Shown piece by piece: positions 1-9,688 of a stretch of 64,000 nucleotides of DNA. The stretch is from Paenibacillus bovis (GTDB lineage Bacteria > Bacillota > Bacilli > Bacillales > Bacillaceae_C). The stretch's first letter is position 1, and each line of letters begins with the position of its first letter. Under the pieces are notes generated by a model, which had not been told where the DNA came from, made no database searches, and saw only the letters and a program-made list of their open reading frames with translations. A program made the translations under genes and the position numbers. The stretch lies in contig VEFU01000002.1 of NCBI GenBank assembly GCA_007679095.1, positions 62,001 through 126,000 of the forward strand. Reading direction: 5' to 3'.

Positions 1-1
1 G

Positions 2-922
2 ATTGAATCAGGAAAAATGGATGAACTTGTAACTGTTAGTAAAGAGGCTGTATATACAGAGGGTTCTTCCATCTATCTTCAAGTAGGAGAGAAAATCAAG
101 TTAAGGGATTTAGTTTATGGTTTAATGCTTAGATCTGGAAATGATGCAGCACGTGCTATTGCTGAACACGTAGGTGGTAGTTTAGAAGGATTTGTATTTC
201 TAATGAATCAGAAAGCAGAAGAAATAGGAATGGAAAATACCGTGTTCGCAAATCCACATGGGCTAGATGATCATGAAGAGCACTATTCTACTGCTTATGA
301 TATGGCATTATTAACACGCTATGCTATGAATAATGAGGAGTTTAAAAAAATATCGGGTACTAAAGTTTATAAATTTAAACGCGAAAGTGGAATGCAACAA
401 TGGACAAATAAAAATAGATTGCTAAAAAAATATAAATATACTACAGGTGGTAAGACAGGGTTTACAAAAAGAGCAGGTAGAACGTTAATTACAACTGCTG
501 AGAAAGATGGTACAGAGCTGATAGTCGTTACATTAAATGATGGTAACGATTGGAATGACCACATAAATATGTATGAACATGGTTTTTCTGCTTTTCCGGT
601 AAGGAAAGTGTTAGAAGAAGGGCCTATTAAAGTAAAGGTAGATGGGTTAAAAAATAGAGAAATATATATTGAGGATCCTATCTTTTATCCATTAAACGAT
701 AAGGAAACAGATGAGGTAAATATAGAATACAAGTTACTTCATCTTAATAAATTAAATAAAACATCTTCCGGGAAAATCGGAGTTGGGGTTCTATACTTTC
801 AAAATGAAGAGGTATTACAATTCCCAGTCTTTATACGTACATTAGATACTGAAGATAGTTTACCATGGTGGCAAAAATTGTTTAACTCTTTATTTGGAAA
901 GATTGGTGCTATCCATGATTAA
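2..922 (+). CDS. dacB: D-alanyl-D-alanine carboxypeptidase, sporulation type (5' truncated)
   Basis: This is a penicillin-binding protein 5-type DD-carboxypeptidase that trims peptidoglycan stem peptides, in this context of the spore cortex. The reading frame is open from base 2, so the start, the signal peptide and the SxxK catalytic motif lie left of the window. The visible part has the SGN motif at 134-142 and the KTG motif at 452-460, in the right order and spacing for the S11 peptidase family, followed by the C-terminal beta domain. The 3' end overlaps the start of spmA, matching the dacB-spmA-spmB operon known in Bacillus to be driven by SigmaE in the mother cell. The family and the context agree, so the call is firm. 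Confidence 0.93.
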   Translation: MESGKMDELVTVSKEAVYTEGSSIYLQVGEKIKLRDLVYGLMLRSGNDAARAIAEHVGGSLEGFVFLMNQKAEEIGMENTVFANPHGLDDHEEHYSTAYDMALLTRYAMNNEEFKKISGTKVYKFKRESGMQQWTNKNRLLKKYKYTTGGKTGFTKRAGRTLITTAEKDGTELIVVTLNDGNDWNDHINMYEHGFSAFPVRKVLEEGPIKVKVDGLKNREIYIEDPIFYPLNDKETDEVNIEYKLLHLNKLNKTSSGKIGVGVLYFQNEEVLQFPVFIRTLDTEDSLPWWQKLFNSLFGKIGAIHD

Positions 923-1511
923 TTATATATGGATAGCTATGACAGTGATAGGGCTTATTTTTGCAGCTATTAATGGAAGAATGGATGAAGTGAACGAAGC
1001 AATCTTTCAATCAGCAAATGAAGCTGTAACTTTGTGTATTGGCTTAATTAGTATTTTAGTATTTTGGCTAGGAATAATGAGAATTGCTCAAGAGTCAGGT
1101 CTCTTAGATAAACTTTCTTCTCTTTTTAAGCCTTTAATAGTTAGATTGTTTCCTGAAGTACCAAAAGATCATCCAGCTGTTGGCTACATATTGTCGAATA
1201 TTATAGCTAATATGTTAGGGTTAGGGAATGCAGCAACACCATTAGGAATTAAGGCAATGGAGCAATTAAAACAGTTAAACGGTGGAAAAACAACAGCGAG
1301 TAGGTCAATGATTACATTTTTGGCCTTGAATACAGCAGGATTTACAATAATACCAACAACTGTAATAGCAATTAGAATGAATTACGATTCTGCGTCACCT
1401 ACAGAAATAGTTGGTCCAACTTTACTTGCGACTGTTTGTGCAACAGTCGCAGCTATTATGATAGATCGTTTTTTCTATAATCGAAGAATGAGGAAGGGCG
1501 GGAAAAAATAA
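915..1511 (+). CDS. spmA: Spore maturation protein A
   Basis: Membrane protein of 198 residues with nucleoside-recognition (Gate) family character, needed with SpmB for spore core dehydration in Bacillus. The ATG at 915 gives MINYIWIAMTVIGL, which aligns with the B. subtilis N terminus. An upstream in-frame start at 894 would add seven residues with no homology. The start lies inside the end of dacB, preceded by a GGAAAG at 896-901. The conserved GLGNAATPLGIKAMEQ segment (about residues 103-118) is present, and hydrophobic helices span most of the protein. It is translationally coupled to spmB by a one-base overlap. Confidence 0.94.
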   Translation: MINYIWIAMTVIGLIFAAINGRMDEVNEAIFQSANEAVTLCIGLISILVFWLGIMRIAQESGLLDKLSSLFKPLIVRLFPEVPKDHPAVGYILSNIIANMLGLGNAATPLGIKAMEQLKQLNGGKTTASRSMITFLALNTAGFTIIPTTVIAIRMNYDSASPTEIVGPTLLATVCATVAAIMIDRFFYNRRMRKGGKK

Positions 1512-2044
1512 TGCAAATTATTTCGTTTATTTCATTATGGATCATCCCCGTCATAATCGGTTTTATTTTGGTTTATAGTGCAATAAAAAAGAAGCCTGCA
1601 TATGAAAATTTCGTGGAAGGTGGTAAGGAAGGAGTAAAAATTGCTGTAACTATTATCCCGTTTTTGGTGGGAATGCTCGTTGCAATTACAGTTTTTAGAG
1701 TATCAGGAGCAATGGATTTTTTTATTCAATTGTTCAGACCTTTATTAAATATACTCGGTGTTCCAGCTGAAATCGTACCATTGGCTTTAATTAGACCAAT
1801 CTCTGGAAATGCTGCATTAGGGTTAATGAGTGATATCATTTCGGTTCATGGTCCAGATTCATTTATTGGGAGACTTGCTTCTACCATACAAGGAAGTACA
1901 GATACGACCTTTTATGTAATAACTGTATATTTTGGTGCAGTAGGGATAAAGAAAATGGGAGATGCGCTTAAAGTAGGATTACTCGCAGATCTTGTTGGAA
2001 TTACTGCAGCAATAATAATTGTTACATTTATGTTCAGTTCTTAA
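1511..2044 (+). CDS. spmB: Spore maturation protein B
   Basis: Partner of SpmA, 177 residues with several hydrophobic helices and the conserved RPISGNAALGLMSDI stretch (about residues 95-109) and GSTDTTFYVI (about 136-145). The start codon shares its A with the last base of the spmA stop codon, so translation is coupled. Together with dacB and spmA it forms the three-gene spore maturation operon. A hairpin overlapping its stop codon and a T-run end the unit. Confidence 0.94.
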   Translation: MQIISFISLWIIPVIIGFILVYSAIKKKPAYENFVEGGKEGVKIAVTIIPFLVGMLVAITVFRVSGAMDFFIQLFRPLLNILGVPAEIVPLALIRPISGNAALGLMSDIISVHGPDSFIGRLASTIQGSTDTTFYVITVYFGAVGIKKMGDALKVGLLADLVGITAAIIIVTFMFSS

Positions 2045-2059
2045 ACTGGACTTTTTTTT
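2033..2059 (+). terminator. Intrinsic terminator of dacB-spmAB
   Basis: TTCAGT (2033-2038) pairs with ACTGGA (2045-2050) across a short loop that contains the spmB stop codon. A run of eight T follows at 2052-2059. The stem is only six pairs with one wobble, so it is a modest terminator. Confidence 0.55.
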
Positions 2060-2151
2060 ATGCATGCAAAGTATTGTTTCTTTGAATTTTACCTAACTTA
2101 TGTAATAATTCATACAGTAAATGCCGGATAATGAATATTGAGGTGAAGTAA

Positions 2152-2892
2152 ATGGAACGTTTACAAAAAGTAATAGCACAAGCAGGGATTACATCCCGAA
2201 GGAAAGCGGAAGAAATGATAAAAGAAGGTAAGGTTAAAGTTAATGGTAAAGTAGTTAAGGAGCTTGGTACAAAAGTATCCTCTTCAGATAAAATTGAAGT
2301 CAATGAAATTCCTATAAGTCGAGAAGATAAAAAGTATTTCCTTTTTTATAAGCCACGTGGTGTTATCTCTGCCGTAAGTGATGACAAAGGAAGAAAAGTA
2401 GTGACAGATTATTTTCCACATGTTAGTGAACGAATCTATCCAATTGGAAGGCTTGATTACGATACTTCCGGATTAATAATTCTTTCTAATGATGGTGAAT
2501 TTACTAATTTATTAGCTCATCCCCGATATGGTATACAAAAATTGTATATTGCAAAAGTAAAAGGGATACCAACTAAAGAATCGTTAAGAAGATTAGAAAA
2601 AGGTATAAAACTAGAAGATGGTATGACTGCTCCTGCGAAGGTTAAATTGAAATCGATCGACAAGAGCAAAGGAAGTGCAATTATTGAGATAGTTATCACG
2701 GAGGGTAGAAATAGACAGGTTAGAAGAATGATGGAAGCAATTGGACACCCAGTACTTAAATTAAAACGGGAGCAATATGGTTTTTTACATTTGCGTGGCT
2801 TGAATGCAGGTGAGTTTCGAGAGTTAACTCCGCATGAAGTGAAACAATTGCGTCATCTAGCTGAAAATGGTGAAGGCAGAAATCTTGGTTAG
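2152..2892 (+). CDS. rluB: 23S rRNA pseudouridine synthase RluB
   Basis: Converts a uridine of 23S rRNA helix 89/90 to pseudouridine. The 246-residue protein has an N-terminal S4 RNA-binding domain (residues 1-60, starting MERLQKVIAQAGITSRRKAEE) and an RsuA/RluB/E/F catalytic domain with the GRLDYDTSGL signature, where D102 is the predicted catalytic aspartate. The Shine-Dalgarno TGAGGTGAAG sits directly before the ATG. It lies between the spm operon and resA, as ypuL does in B. subtilis. It is cytoplasmic and constitutive housekeeping in nature. Confidence 0.94.
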   Translation: MERLQKVIAQAGITSRRKAEEMIKEGKVKVNGKVVKELGTKVSSSDKIEVNEIPISREDKKYFLFYKPRGVISAVSDDKGRKVVTDYFPHVSERIYPIGRLDYDTSGLIILSNDGEFTNLLAHPRYGIQKLYIAKVKGIPTKESLRRLEKGIKLEDGMTAPAKVKLKSIDKSKGSAIIEIVITEGRNRQVRRMMEAIGHPVLKLKREQYGFLHLRGLNAGEFRELTPHEVKQLRHLAENGEGRNLG

Positions 2893-2942
2893 AAAGATTC
2901 ACATAACCTTCAAAACAATAACAATGGATATAAATCCGTTAA

Positions 2943-2951
2943 TGATATAAT
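2943..2951 (+). promoter_or_regulatory. Extended -10 promoter of resABC
   Basis: TGATATAAT at 2943-2951 is a TGn-extended perfect -10 hexamer, 38 bases before the resA start codon. No good -35 is present at 17 bases, as expected for an extended -10 promoter. In B. subtilis this promoter is activated by ResD; I did not identify a ResD site. Confidence 0.55.
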
Positions 2952-2988
2952 GGATTCGATAAGAATCACAGCTAGGGGGTATTTGTGA

Positions 2989-3522
2989 ATGGCCAACAAG
3001 AAAAAAAAGCGCCTTGTTATTAGAACCATCATATTATCAATTATGGCTATTGCGGTTGCCTATACATTATATGCGAGCTTTACGAAAGACAAGCATTCTA
3101 AAGTGACAGTAGGTGATAAAGCGCCAAACTTTTCATTAGTGGATATGAACGGTGATCGGCATGAGCTGTCTGATTATAAAGGAAAAGGCATTTTCTTGAA
3201 TTTTTGGGGTACTTATTGTGAGCCTTGTAAAGATGAAATGCCAGATATGGAAAACCAGTATAAAGTGTATAAAGATCAAGGAGTCGAAATTCTTGCTGTC
3301 AATGTAGGGGAACCTGATTATTTCATAGAAAAATTTCTAGATAAATATCCTCTATCATTTCCAGTATTAAAAGATAAAAATCGTGATGTACGAGATGTTT
3401 ATAATATATACAATTTACCTGCTACTTTTTTAATTAACCCAGAGGGAGAAATAATTAAAATAGAGGAAGGTCGTCTCACGGAGGAGAAAATTGCAGCAAT
3501 GATGGAAAGTATTAAGCCATAA
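2989..3522 (+). CDS. resA: Thiol-disulfide oxidoreductase ResA
   Basis: Membrane-anchored thioredoxin-like protein that reduces the haem-binding cysteines of apocytochrome c on the outer face of the membrane. Residues about 9-31 form a single N-terminal anchor after a lysine-rich start. The thioredoxin fold follows, with the redox pair C77-EP-C80 in the segment FWGTYCEPCKDEMP, and E83 close by as in characterised ResA. Length (177) is normal. The ATG at 2989 follows a strong AGGGGG. It is the first gene of resABC, which acts on cytochromes such as QcrC encoded further right in this window. Confidence 0.95.
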   Translation: MANKKKKRLVIRTIILSIMAIAVAYTLYASFTKDKHSKVTVGDKAPNFSLVDMNGDRHELSDYKGKGIFLNFWGTYCEPCKDEMPDMENQYKVYKDQGVEILAVNVGEPDYFIEKFLDKYPLSFPVLKDKNRDVRDVYNIYNLPATFLINPEGEIIKIEEGRLTEEKIAAMMESIKP

Positions 3523-3536
3523 GGGGAGACTAAGTT

Positions 3537-5201
3537 ATGAAAGATATAAAATGTGAGTGTGGTCATGTCAACCCAATCGGTACTATTCTATGTGAATCCT
3601 GTGGAAGAGCGTTAACCGAAAAAGCGAAAAAAGAAAGCTTACATGATATGCGCTATGAAGGAAGTGCACGTAGGTCACAGACGTATAATAAAACGATAAT
3701 AGATAAAATATGGAACTTTTTTTCATCTGTTAAAGTTGGTGTCTGGTTAATTATCATTACGTTAATTGCCTCTGCACTTGGAACAATCCTACCACAAATA
3801 ATGTATATAACACCTAATGTTGACCCACATACATATTATTCGGAACATTATGGTGTATTTGGCTCTATTTATTATTTACTAGGTTTTCATGATTTATATA
3901 AATCATGGTGGTATTTATTATTAGTAGCTTCAATTGGAGTTTCACTTGTTATTTGTAGTTTGGACCGTTTTATTCCACTATACCGAGCATTAAAGAATCA
4001 GCGAGTAAGTCGCCATGAGGGCTTCCTGAAAAGACAAAGATTGTTTAATAGGGTAGCTGCAACAGAAAGTACGAAGGATGATTTTGCAACAATTAAACAA
4101 CGCTTAAAAGAAAGTCGCTATAAAATTCGTGAAGAAGATGGCAATATTCTCGCCGAAAAGGGGCGCTTTTCTAGATGGGGTCCTTATGTTAATCATATCG
4201 GATTAATCATTTTTCTTATTGGTGGTATGTTGAGATTCGTTCCAGGAATGTATATCGATGAAGAGTTATGGTTACGTGAAGGAGAAATCAAAACAATACC
4301 AGGTACAAATGATGAATATGCTCTCGAAAATAAAAAGTTCACAATGGATGTATATGATCCGGAAACAGATAGAGAAGTTTTTGGTGATGCTATAAATCGG
4401 GCTGGAGTAGTTGTGAAAAATTTTCAATCTGACGTTGTCCTGTATAAAAGAGATCCTGATATGATTCTTGGTGAAAGTGAAGGATTAGAAAAAATTGATG
4501 AATTTCAAATTCGGGTGAATGAACCATTAAAATTTGATAATTATGCCTTATATCAAATGAGTTATAAGATAAATGAATTTCATAAAATGACATTTAATTT
4601 TCTTGAAAAAGAATCCGAAAAAATAATTGGAGAAGTTACGATTGATTTATTCGATCCTCAGCACGAGTACGAAGTTAGCCCTGGTTATAAGCTAGAATTA
4701 ATGGGTTATTATCCGGATTTCTCAGGATTTGCTGAGAATGGCGAACCACAAACAAATTTAACAGTACCAAATAATCCTGCCTTTTTATTTAAAATGTTCT
4801 CACCAGAGCACCCAGAAGGGGAAGTTAGTTTTGCTGCAATACAGCAAACTGTTGAGCCTCTAGGAGAAACAGATTATAAAATGGCGTTTAAATCGATGTC
4901 TACTCGAAATGCAACGGTATTGACGGTTAGGAAAGATTTAACATTATGGATTCTTGCCCTTGGTGGTGCAATTTTTATGATTGGTGTTATTCAAGGTTCA
5001 TATTGGAATCACCGAAGAATTTGGTTACAACAAGTGAACGGTGACGTATTGATTGCTGGCCATACGAATAAAAACTGGCATACATTAAAGCGTGAAATTA
5101 ACAAGATAATTACAGATACAAGTATTCCAGAACCTATGGATCAGCAAGAAGAGAAAACAAATGGTAAAGAAAGTGGGAAGACAAATGACGACCTTGCTTA
5201 A
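3537..5201 (+). CDS. resB: Cytochrome c biogenesis protein ResB
   Basis: Core subunit of the system II cytochrome c synthase with ResC. The 554-residue protein opens with a small zinc-ribbon-like motif (C6, C8, C19, C22), then has membrane helices at about 66-86, 121-142, 220-240 and 465-487 flanking a large extracytoplasmic domain, the usual ResB (Ccs1) layout. It starts 14 bases after resA and overlaps the start of resC by 17 bases. The Cys-rich N terminus is also found in B. subtilis ResB, so it is not an oddity. Confidence 0.95.
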   Translation: MKDIKCECGHVNPIGTILCESCGRALTEKAKKESLHDMRYEGSARRSQTYNKTIIDKIWNFFSSVKVGVWLIIITLIASALGTILPQIMYITPNVDPHTYYSEHYGVFGSIYYLLGFHDLYKSWWYLLLVASIGVSLVICSLDRFIPLYRALKNQRVSRHEGFLKRQRLFNRVAATESTKDDFATIKQRLKESRYKIREEDGNILAEKGRFSRWGPYVNHIGLIIFLIGGMLRFVPGMYIDEELWLREGEIKTIPGTNDEYALENKKFTMDVYDPETDREVFGDAINRAGVVVKNFQSDVVLYKRDPDMILGESEGLEKIDEFQIRVNEPLKFDNYALYQMSYKINEFHKMTFNFLEKESEKIIGEVTIDLFDPQHEYEVSPGYKLELMGYYPDFSGFAENGEPQTNLTVPNNPAFLFKMFSPEHPEGEVSFAAIQQTVEPLGETDYKMAFKSMSTRNATVLTVRKDLTLWILALGGAIFMIGVIQGSYWNHRRIWLQQVNGDVLIAGHTNKNWHTLKREINKIITDTSIPEPMDQQEEKTNGKESGKTNDDLA

Positions 5202-6378
5202 TACAAGCAGTAATCTTTTAGAAATTTCCTTTATTCTCTATTTAATCGCTACCTTGTTTTTCGGTGGTGGAATTCGTGATAAGAGAAATCGTGAGAAAAA
5301 TGATAAGCCTAATACATGGTCGAAAATTGGGATAATTATCACCATCATCGGCTTTGTTTCTCAGGTCGGTTACTTTATTTTACGCTGGATTGCAGCTGGA
5401 CATGCACCAGTAAGTAATATGTTTGAATTTACAACGTTCTTCGGAATGATGCTTGTTGGAGCTTTTATCATTATTTATTTTATTTACAAAGTAAATACTC
5501 TCGGATTATTTGCACTTGTTGTAGCGATGTTAATGATTGCATATGCAAGTATGTTCCCATCCGATGTTAGTCCATTAATTCCTTCATTACAAAGTCATTG
5601 GCTATATATCCATGTTACAACCGCAGCAATGGGTCAAGCGATATTAGCAATTAGCTTTGTAGCTGGGATTATATATTTATTAAAAGCTGTAGATACAACA
5701 CAAAAAGGTAAAAGAACTTTTTGGCTAGAGGCTGTTATGTACACTCTCGTAGTCACAGTGGGATTCATCATTATTTCAACAGCATTTTCGTTCGCAAACT
5801 ATCAAGCTGATTTTGAATGGATTAACAAAGATGGAGAAAAAGTGGTTCAAAATTATAATTTACCTGCATTAATTGGACCTAATGAAGGTGTACTATTAAC
5901 CGAAGATAGATTAGATCCTAGTATCCATATGCCGGCAATCATTGATGCTAAACGATTTAATACACTCCTTTGGTCTATTTTAACTGGTACAGCACTTTAT
6001 TGGTTAGTAAGATTAATAACTAGACGTAGAATTAGTACTTTATTAAAACCACTAGTCAAGAAGATAAACTTAGATTTATTTGATGAAGTAGGTTATCGTT
6101 CTGTACTAATTGGTTTTCCAATCTTCACACTAGGTGCTCTTGTATTTGCAATGATTTGGGCACAAGAGGCATGGAGTAGGTTCTGGGGTTGGGATCCAAA
6201 AGAGGTATGGGCTCTCATCACATTCTTATTCTATGCGGCTTTCCTCCATTTAAGATTATCAAGAGGATGGCATGGCGAAAAATCTGCTTGGTTAGCTGTA
6301 ATCGGATTTGGTATTATGATGTTTAATTTAATCGCAGTCAATCTAATACTTGCCGGATTACATTCATATGCGGCATAA
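5185..6378 (+). CDS. resC: Cytochrome c biogenesis protein ResC
   Basis: Polytopic membrane protein of 397 residues that handles haem for ligation to apocytochrome c. The WWD-type haem signature [10 protein letters not shown] lies near the C terminus, and conserved histidines occur in flanking helices. I chose the ATG at 5185 ([16 protein letters not shown]), which matches family N termini and follows GGGAAG. A start at 5161 would add eight residues inside resB. It forms the ResBC complex and ends about 75 bases before resD. Confidence 0.94.
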   Translation: MTTLLNTSSNLLEISFILYLIATLFFGGGIRDKRNREKNDKPNTWSKIGIIITIIGFVSQVGYFILRWIAAGHAPVSNMFEFTTFFGMMLVGAFIIIYFIYKVNTLGLFALVVAMLMIAYASMFPSDVSPLIPSLQSHWLYIHVTTAAMGQAILAISFVAGIIYLLKAVDTTQKGKRTFWLEAVMYTLVVTVGFIIISTAFSFANYQADFEWINKDGEKVVQNYNLPALIGPNEGVLLTEDRLDPSIHMPAIIDAKRFNTLLWSILTGTALYWLVRLITRRRISTLLKPLVKKINLDLFDEVGYRSVLIGFPIFTLGALVFAMIWAQEAWSRFWGWDPKEVWALITFLFYAAFLHLRLSRGWHGEKSAWLAVIGFGIMMFNLIAVNLILAGLHSYAA

Positions 6379-6453
6379 GTAGAACCCCATAAAGTAAGAG
6401 CTTTTGTTAATATTGTAGTATAATAATAATAATAGTATGTCGGGGGGATAGTA

Positions 6454-7170
6454 ATGGATCAGCAAATTAAGATTTTAGTAGTAGATGATGAAGAACGTAT
6501 CCGCAGATTATTGAAAATGTATTTAGAACGTGAAAACTATGTCATTGACGAAGCAGATAATGGTGAAGATGCTCTACAATTAGCATTAAACAATGATTAT
6601 CACTGTATTTTACTTGACTTAATGATGCCAGGTAAAGATGGTATTGAGGTTTGTAACGAACTTAGAGAAGAGAAAACAACCCCTGTGATTATGTTAACTG
6701 CTAAGGGAGAAGAAACAAATAGAGTTCAAGGTTTTGAAGCTGGAACAGATGATTATATCGTAAAACCTTTTAGTCCTAGGGAAGTAGTACTAAGGGTTAA
6801 AGCATTATTAAGGCGATCAGCTCAAACAGGTTTTATTGCAGCTAATGCATCTGCAAGGGATATTATTGTATACCCACATCTTTCCATCGATCATGACGCA
6901 CATCGAGTCATGGCTGATGGACAAGAAGTGAACTTAACACCAAAGGAATATGAATTACTACATTTCCTTGCGAAATCGCCAGATAAAGTATTTGATCGGG
7001 AACATTTATTAAAAGAAGTATGGCAGTATGAGTTTTTTGGTGATTTACGTACTGTTGATACCCATGTGAAAAGACTACGTGAAAAATTAAATCGAGTCTC
7101 AGAAAAGGCAGCAGGAATGATTGTAACAGTATGGGGAGTAGGCTATAAGTTTGAGGCAGGTAATGAATGA
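6454..7170 (+). CDS. resD: Respiration response regulator ResD
   Basis: OmpR/PhoB-family response regulator of 238 residues that activates respiratory and fermentation genes when oxygen is limiting. The receiver domain (residues 1-120) has the acidic pair D11/D12, the phosphoacceptor D55 in LLDLMMPG and the switch lysine K104. A winged-helix DNA-binding domain follows (about 140-235) with LTPKEYELL and the DTHVKRLREKL recognition helix region. GGGGGG precedes the ATG. A TATAAT at 6419-6424 may be its own promoter, but no clear -35 accompanies it. The stop overlaps the resE start. Confidence 0.95.
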   Translation: MDQQIKILVVDDEERIRRLLKMYLERENYVIDEADNGEDALQLALNNDYHCILLDLMMPGKDGIEVCNELREEKTTPVIMLTAKGEETNRVQGFEAGTDDYIVKPFSPREVVLRVKALLRRSAQTGFIAANASARDIIVYPHLSIDHDAHRVMADGQEVNLTPKEYELLHFLAKSPDKVFDREHLLKEVWQYEFFGDLRTVDTHVKRLREKLNRVSEKAAGMIVTVWGVGYKFEAGNE

Positions 7171-8933
7171 GATTATGGCGTAGCGTTGTAGGTAAACTTT
7201 GGCTTACTATTCTTGCTCTTGTTTCATTTGTTCTAATCATTCTAACGATTTTGTTATTAGAGTTTTTTGAGAAATACCATATTGATCAAATTGAGCAGGG
7301 GCTTGAAAAACAAGCTAGTAAGATATCAAGCATTATGGCATCACATGAGAATGATACTCAAGGTGAAAAGATCATATTTGAAATAGTAGAAGAACCTTTA
7401 GGAGTAATTATTGCGTACAATAAAAATGATTACATGTACTCACCATATACCTCAAATAATGAATTACCTTTTAATGTCTTGATAGAGGACAATGACCTCT
7501 CAAAGGTGTTCTCACAAAAGGAACAAGTTATAAAGGAATTAGAAGTTTCAGCCGATGAAAAGATTACTAGGTATAACAACTTAGTAGTCGTTGGTGTTCC
7601 GCTCCATAATAGCTATGATGAGAATGGAGCCATCTTTGTATATCAATCTTTGTCATCATTACAAAGCACAACCCAGCAAACAACAAAAATTATTCTTCTT
7701 GCAGCTGGAATTGCTATTGTATTGACAACATTTTTCGCTTTTTTCTTATCAACACGAATTACGCTACCATTAAGAAAGATGAAAGAAGCGGCTTTTGAGG
7801 TTTCAAGAGGTAAGTTTGATACGAAAGTACCATTCTTAAGTCATGATGAAATCGGTGAATTGGCCATTGCCTTTAATCAAATGGGAAAACGTTTGAAAAT
7901 TAATATGAACGTTTTAAGTCAAGAAAAAGAGCAATTGAAAAGTATCTTAAGTAGTATGGCGGATGGTGTGATGACCTTTAGTCAAAGCGGTGAAATATTA
8001 ATTACTAATCCACCAGCAGATCGCTTTTTACAGCAATGGCATTATGAAAATGAAGAAGAAGGAAGCCCAATACCTTTCAAACTAGCAGAATTATTGCAGA
8101 AAGCGATAGAAACTGAAACAGAACAAACAGGTGAACTTGAACTGCAAGGAAGATATTATGTAATGATCATTAGCCCACTTTATACTCAAAATCAAGAGAG
8201 TGTACGTGGAGCTGTGACCGTTATACGCGATATGACGGAAGAAAGAAGATTGGATAAATTACGGATTGACTTTGTATCGAATGTTTCACATGAGCTTAGG
8301 ACGCCGATTTCAATGTTACAAGGTTATAGTGAAGCTATCATAGATGATGTTGTCGAAACAGACGAAGAGAAAAAGGAATTAGCTCAAATTATTTACGATG
8401 AATCGCTTCGTATCGGAAGACTTGTAAATGAACTGCTTGACCTTGCGAGAATGGAAGCCGGACATTTAAGTTTGAATTATGAAGAAGTGAATATGGAACA
8501 ATTTCTCCATCGAATCATAAATAAATTTGGTGGAATTGCGAAAGAAAATGGTGTGGAACTGAAAGGAAACTTTGAAGTTCATGATATAGTAGTGAAGCTT
8601 GACCCTGATCGAATCGAGCAAGTACTAACGAACCTAATTGACAACGCAATTCGCTATACACCGGAAAATGGCCATGTAATTATTACACTTACTAAGACGG
8701 TGAATGGAGTTAATATTTCTGTACAGGATAATGGCGCTGGAATTCCAGCTGAAGACCTTCCGTTCGTTTTTGAACGCTTCTATAAAGCTGATAAAGCAAG
8801 AACAAGAGGTAGAGCAGGAACAGGCTTAGGACTAGCTATCGCCAAAAATATTATAGACGCACACAATGGGCAAATTTCAGTACAAAGTAAATTAGGGAAT
8901 GGAACTACATTCTCCTTCAACCTACCTCAATAA
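7167..8933 (+). CDS. resE: Sensor histidine kinase ResE
   Basis: Membrane sensor kinase partner of ResD, 588 residues. Order: TM1 (about 8-32), an extracytoplasmic sensor region, TM2 (about 172-195), a HAMP linker, a PAS-like domain (about 250-355), the HisKA dimerisation domain with phospho-accepting H375 in NVSHELRTP, and the HATPase domain with the N box (LIDNAIRYTPENG) and G boxes (DNGAGIP, GTGLGLAIA). The start codon lies within an ATGA overlap with the resD stop, so the two are co-translated. Confidence 0.95.
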   Translation: MRLWRSVVGKLWLTILALVSFVLIILTILLLEFFEKYHIDQIEQGLEKQASKISSIMASHENDTQGEKIIFEIVEEPLGVIIAYNKNDYMYSPYTSNNELPFNVLIEDNDLSKVFSQKEQVIKELEVSADEKITRYNNLVVVGVPLHNSYDENGAIFVYQSLSSLQSTTQQTTKIILLAAGIAIVLTTFFAFFLSTRITLPLRKMKEAAFEVSRGKFDTKVPFLSHDEIGELAIAFNQMGKRLKINMNVLSQEKEQLKSILSSMADGVMTFSQSGEILITNPPADRFLQQWHYENEEEGSPIPFKLAELLQKAIETETEQTGELELQGRYYVMIISPLYTQNQESVRGAVTVIRDMTEERRLDKLRIDFVSNVSHELRTPISMLQGYSEAIIDDVVETDEEKKELAQIIYDESLRIGRLVNELLDLARMEAGHLSLNYEEVNMEQFLHRIINKFGGIAKENGVELKGNFEVHDIVVKLDPDRIEQVLTNLIDNAIRYTPENGHVIITLTKTVNGVNISVQDNGAGIPAEDLPFVFERFYKADKARTRGRAGTGLGLAIAKNIIDAHNGQISVQSKLGNGTTFSFNLPQ

Positions 8934-9020
8934 GAGAAAATGTAGAAATCTGTAAAGAAATCTTGTTCCATGAGTAACAAAACTATACGTAGTATCTGTA
9001 AATCGTTATATTTTTTCATT

Positions 9021-9063
9021 AACGGATTGAATAATCTTGAAAAGGTTGTTCAATCCGTTTTAT
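9021..9063 (+). terminator. Terminator of the res operon
   Basis: AACGGATTGAA (9021-9031) and TTCAATCCGTT (9049-9059) form a perfect 11-bp stem with a 17-base loop, followed by TTTTA. It separates resE from sigX. Confidence 0.85.
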
Positions 9064-9102
9064 TATGTCAAAATTAATAACTACATACATATTTAACTTT
9101 TT

Positions 9103-9128
9103 TGTAACTTTTTTGATTCTAATACGAC
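9103..9128 (+). promoter_or_regulatory. ECF (SigX-type) autoregulatory promoter
   Basis: TGTAAC at 9103-9108 is followed, 16 bases later, by CGAC at 9125-9128, 26 bases upstream of the sigX start codon. In B. subtilis SigX recognises a TGTAAC -35 and a CGAC-containing -10 and drives its own operon. The match here is exact in both elements. SigW-type promoters have a closely related -35 (TGAAAC), so cross-recognition is possible. Confidence 0.82.
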
Positions 9129-9154
9129 TAATTAATAACGGGGGAGGTTAATAA

Positions 9155-9688
9155 ATGAACTCCGTGTTTCACGACATATATAGCAAGTATCATCAAGATT
9201 TATTTCAGTTCTTATTCTATATGGTGAAAAACCGTGAGGAGGCTGAAGACTTAGTACAAGAAGTATATATAAGAGTGATGAATTCTTATGATAAATTTGA
9301 AGGTAAAAGTTCTGAAAAAACATGGTTATTTTCCATTGCTAAAAATGTAGCAATTGATCATTTCCGTAAACAGAAAAGTTGGCGTGATCGCTTGTATGAT
9401 AAATTTGATTGGGATCGCCAATCAATAAAAGATACATCCCCGTTGCCTGAGGATAGTACAATATTAAATGAAGAAGTAAAAATGTTGTATAAATGTTTGG
9501 ATTCTTGTTCGACGAATCATCGCTTAGTATTAATTATGCGATTTATTAATGATTTTTCTATTTCCGAAACCGCTGAAGCTCTTAATTGGACAGAAAGTAA
9601 AGTGAAAACGACACAACATCGAGCTATGAAAGCACTTAGAGCCAAGATGGAGCTAGTCCAAGGAAAGGAGGAGAGTGTTTATGAGTAA
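9155..9688 (+). CDS. sigX: ECF RNA polymerase sigma factor SigX
   Basis: Extracytoplasmic-function sigma factor of 177 residues, linked in B. subtilis to cell-envelope charge and cationic peptide resistance. Sigma region 2 holds LFQFLFYMVKNREEAEDLVQ and region 2.4 SSEKTWLFSIAKNVAIDHFR; region 4 at the C terminus has the helix-turn-helix FSISETAEALNWTESKVKTT. The sequence aligns along its length with B. subtilis SigX. GGGGGAGG precedes the ATG. Its last codons overlap rsiX, giving coupled synthesis of sigma and anti-sigma. Confidence 0.93.
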   Translation: MNSVFHDIYSKYHQDLFQFLFYMVKNREEAEDLVQEVYIRVMNSYDKFEGKSSEKTWLFSIAKNVAIDHFRKQKSWRDRLYDKFDWDRQSIKDTSPLPEDSTILNEEVKMLYKCLDSCSTNHRLVLIMRFINDFSISETAEALNWTESKVKTTQHRAMKALRAKMELVQGKEESVYE

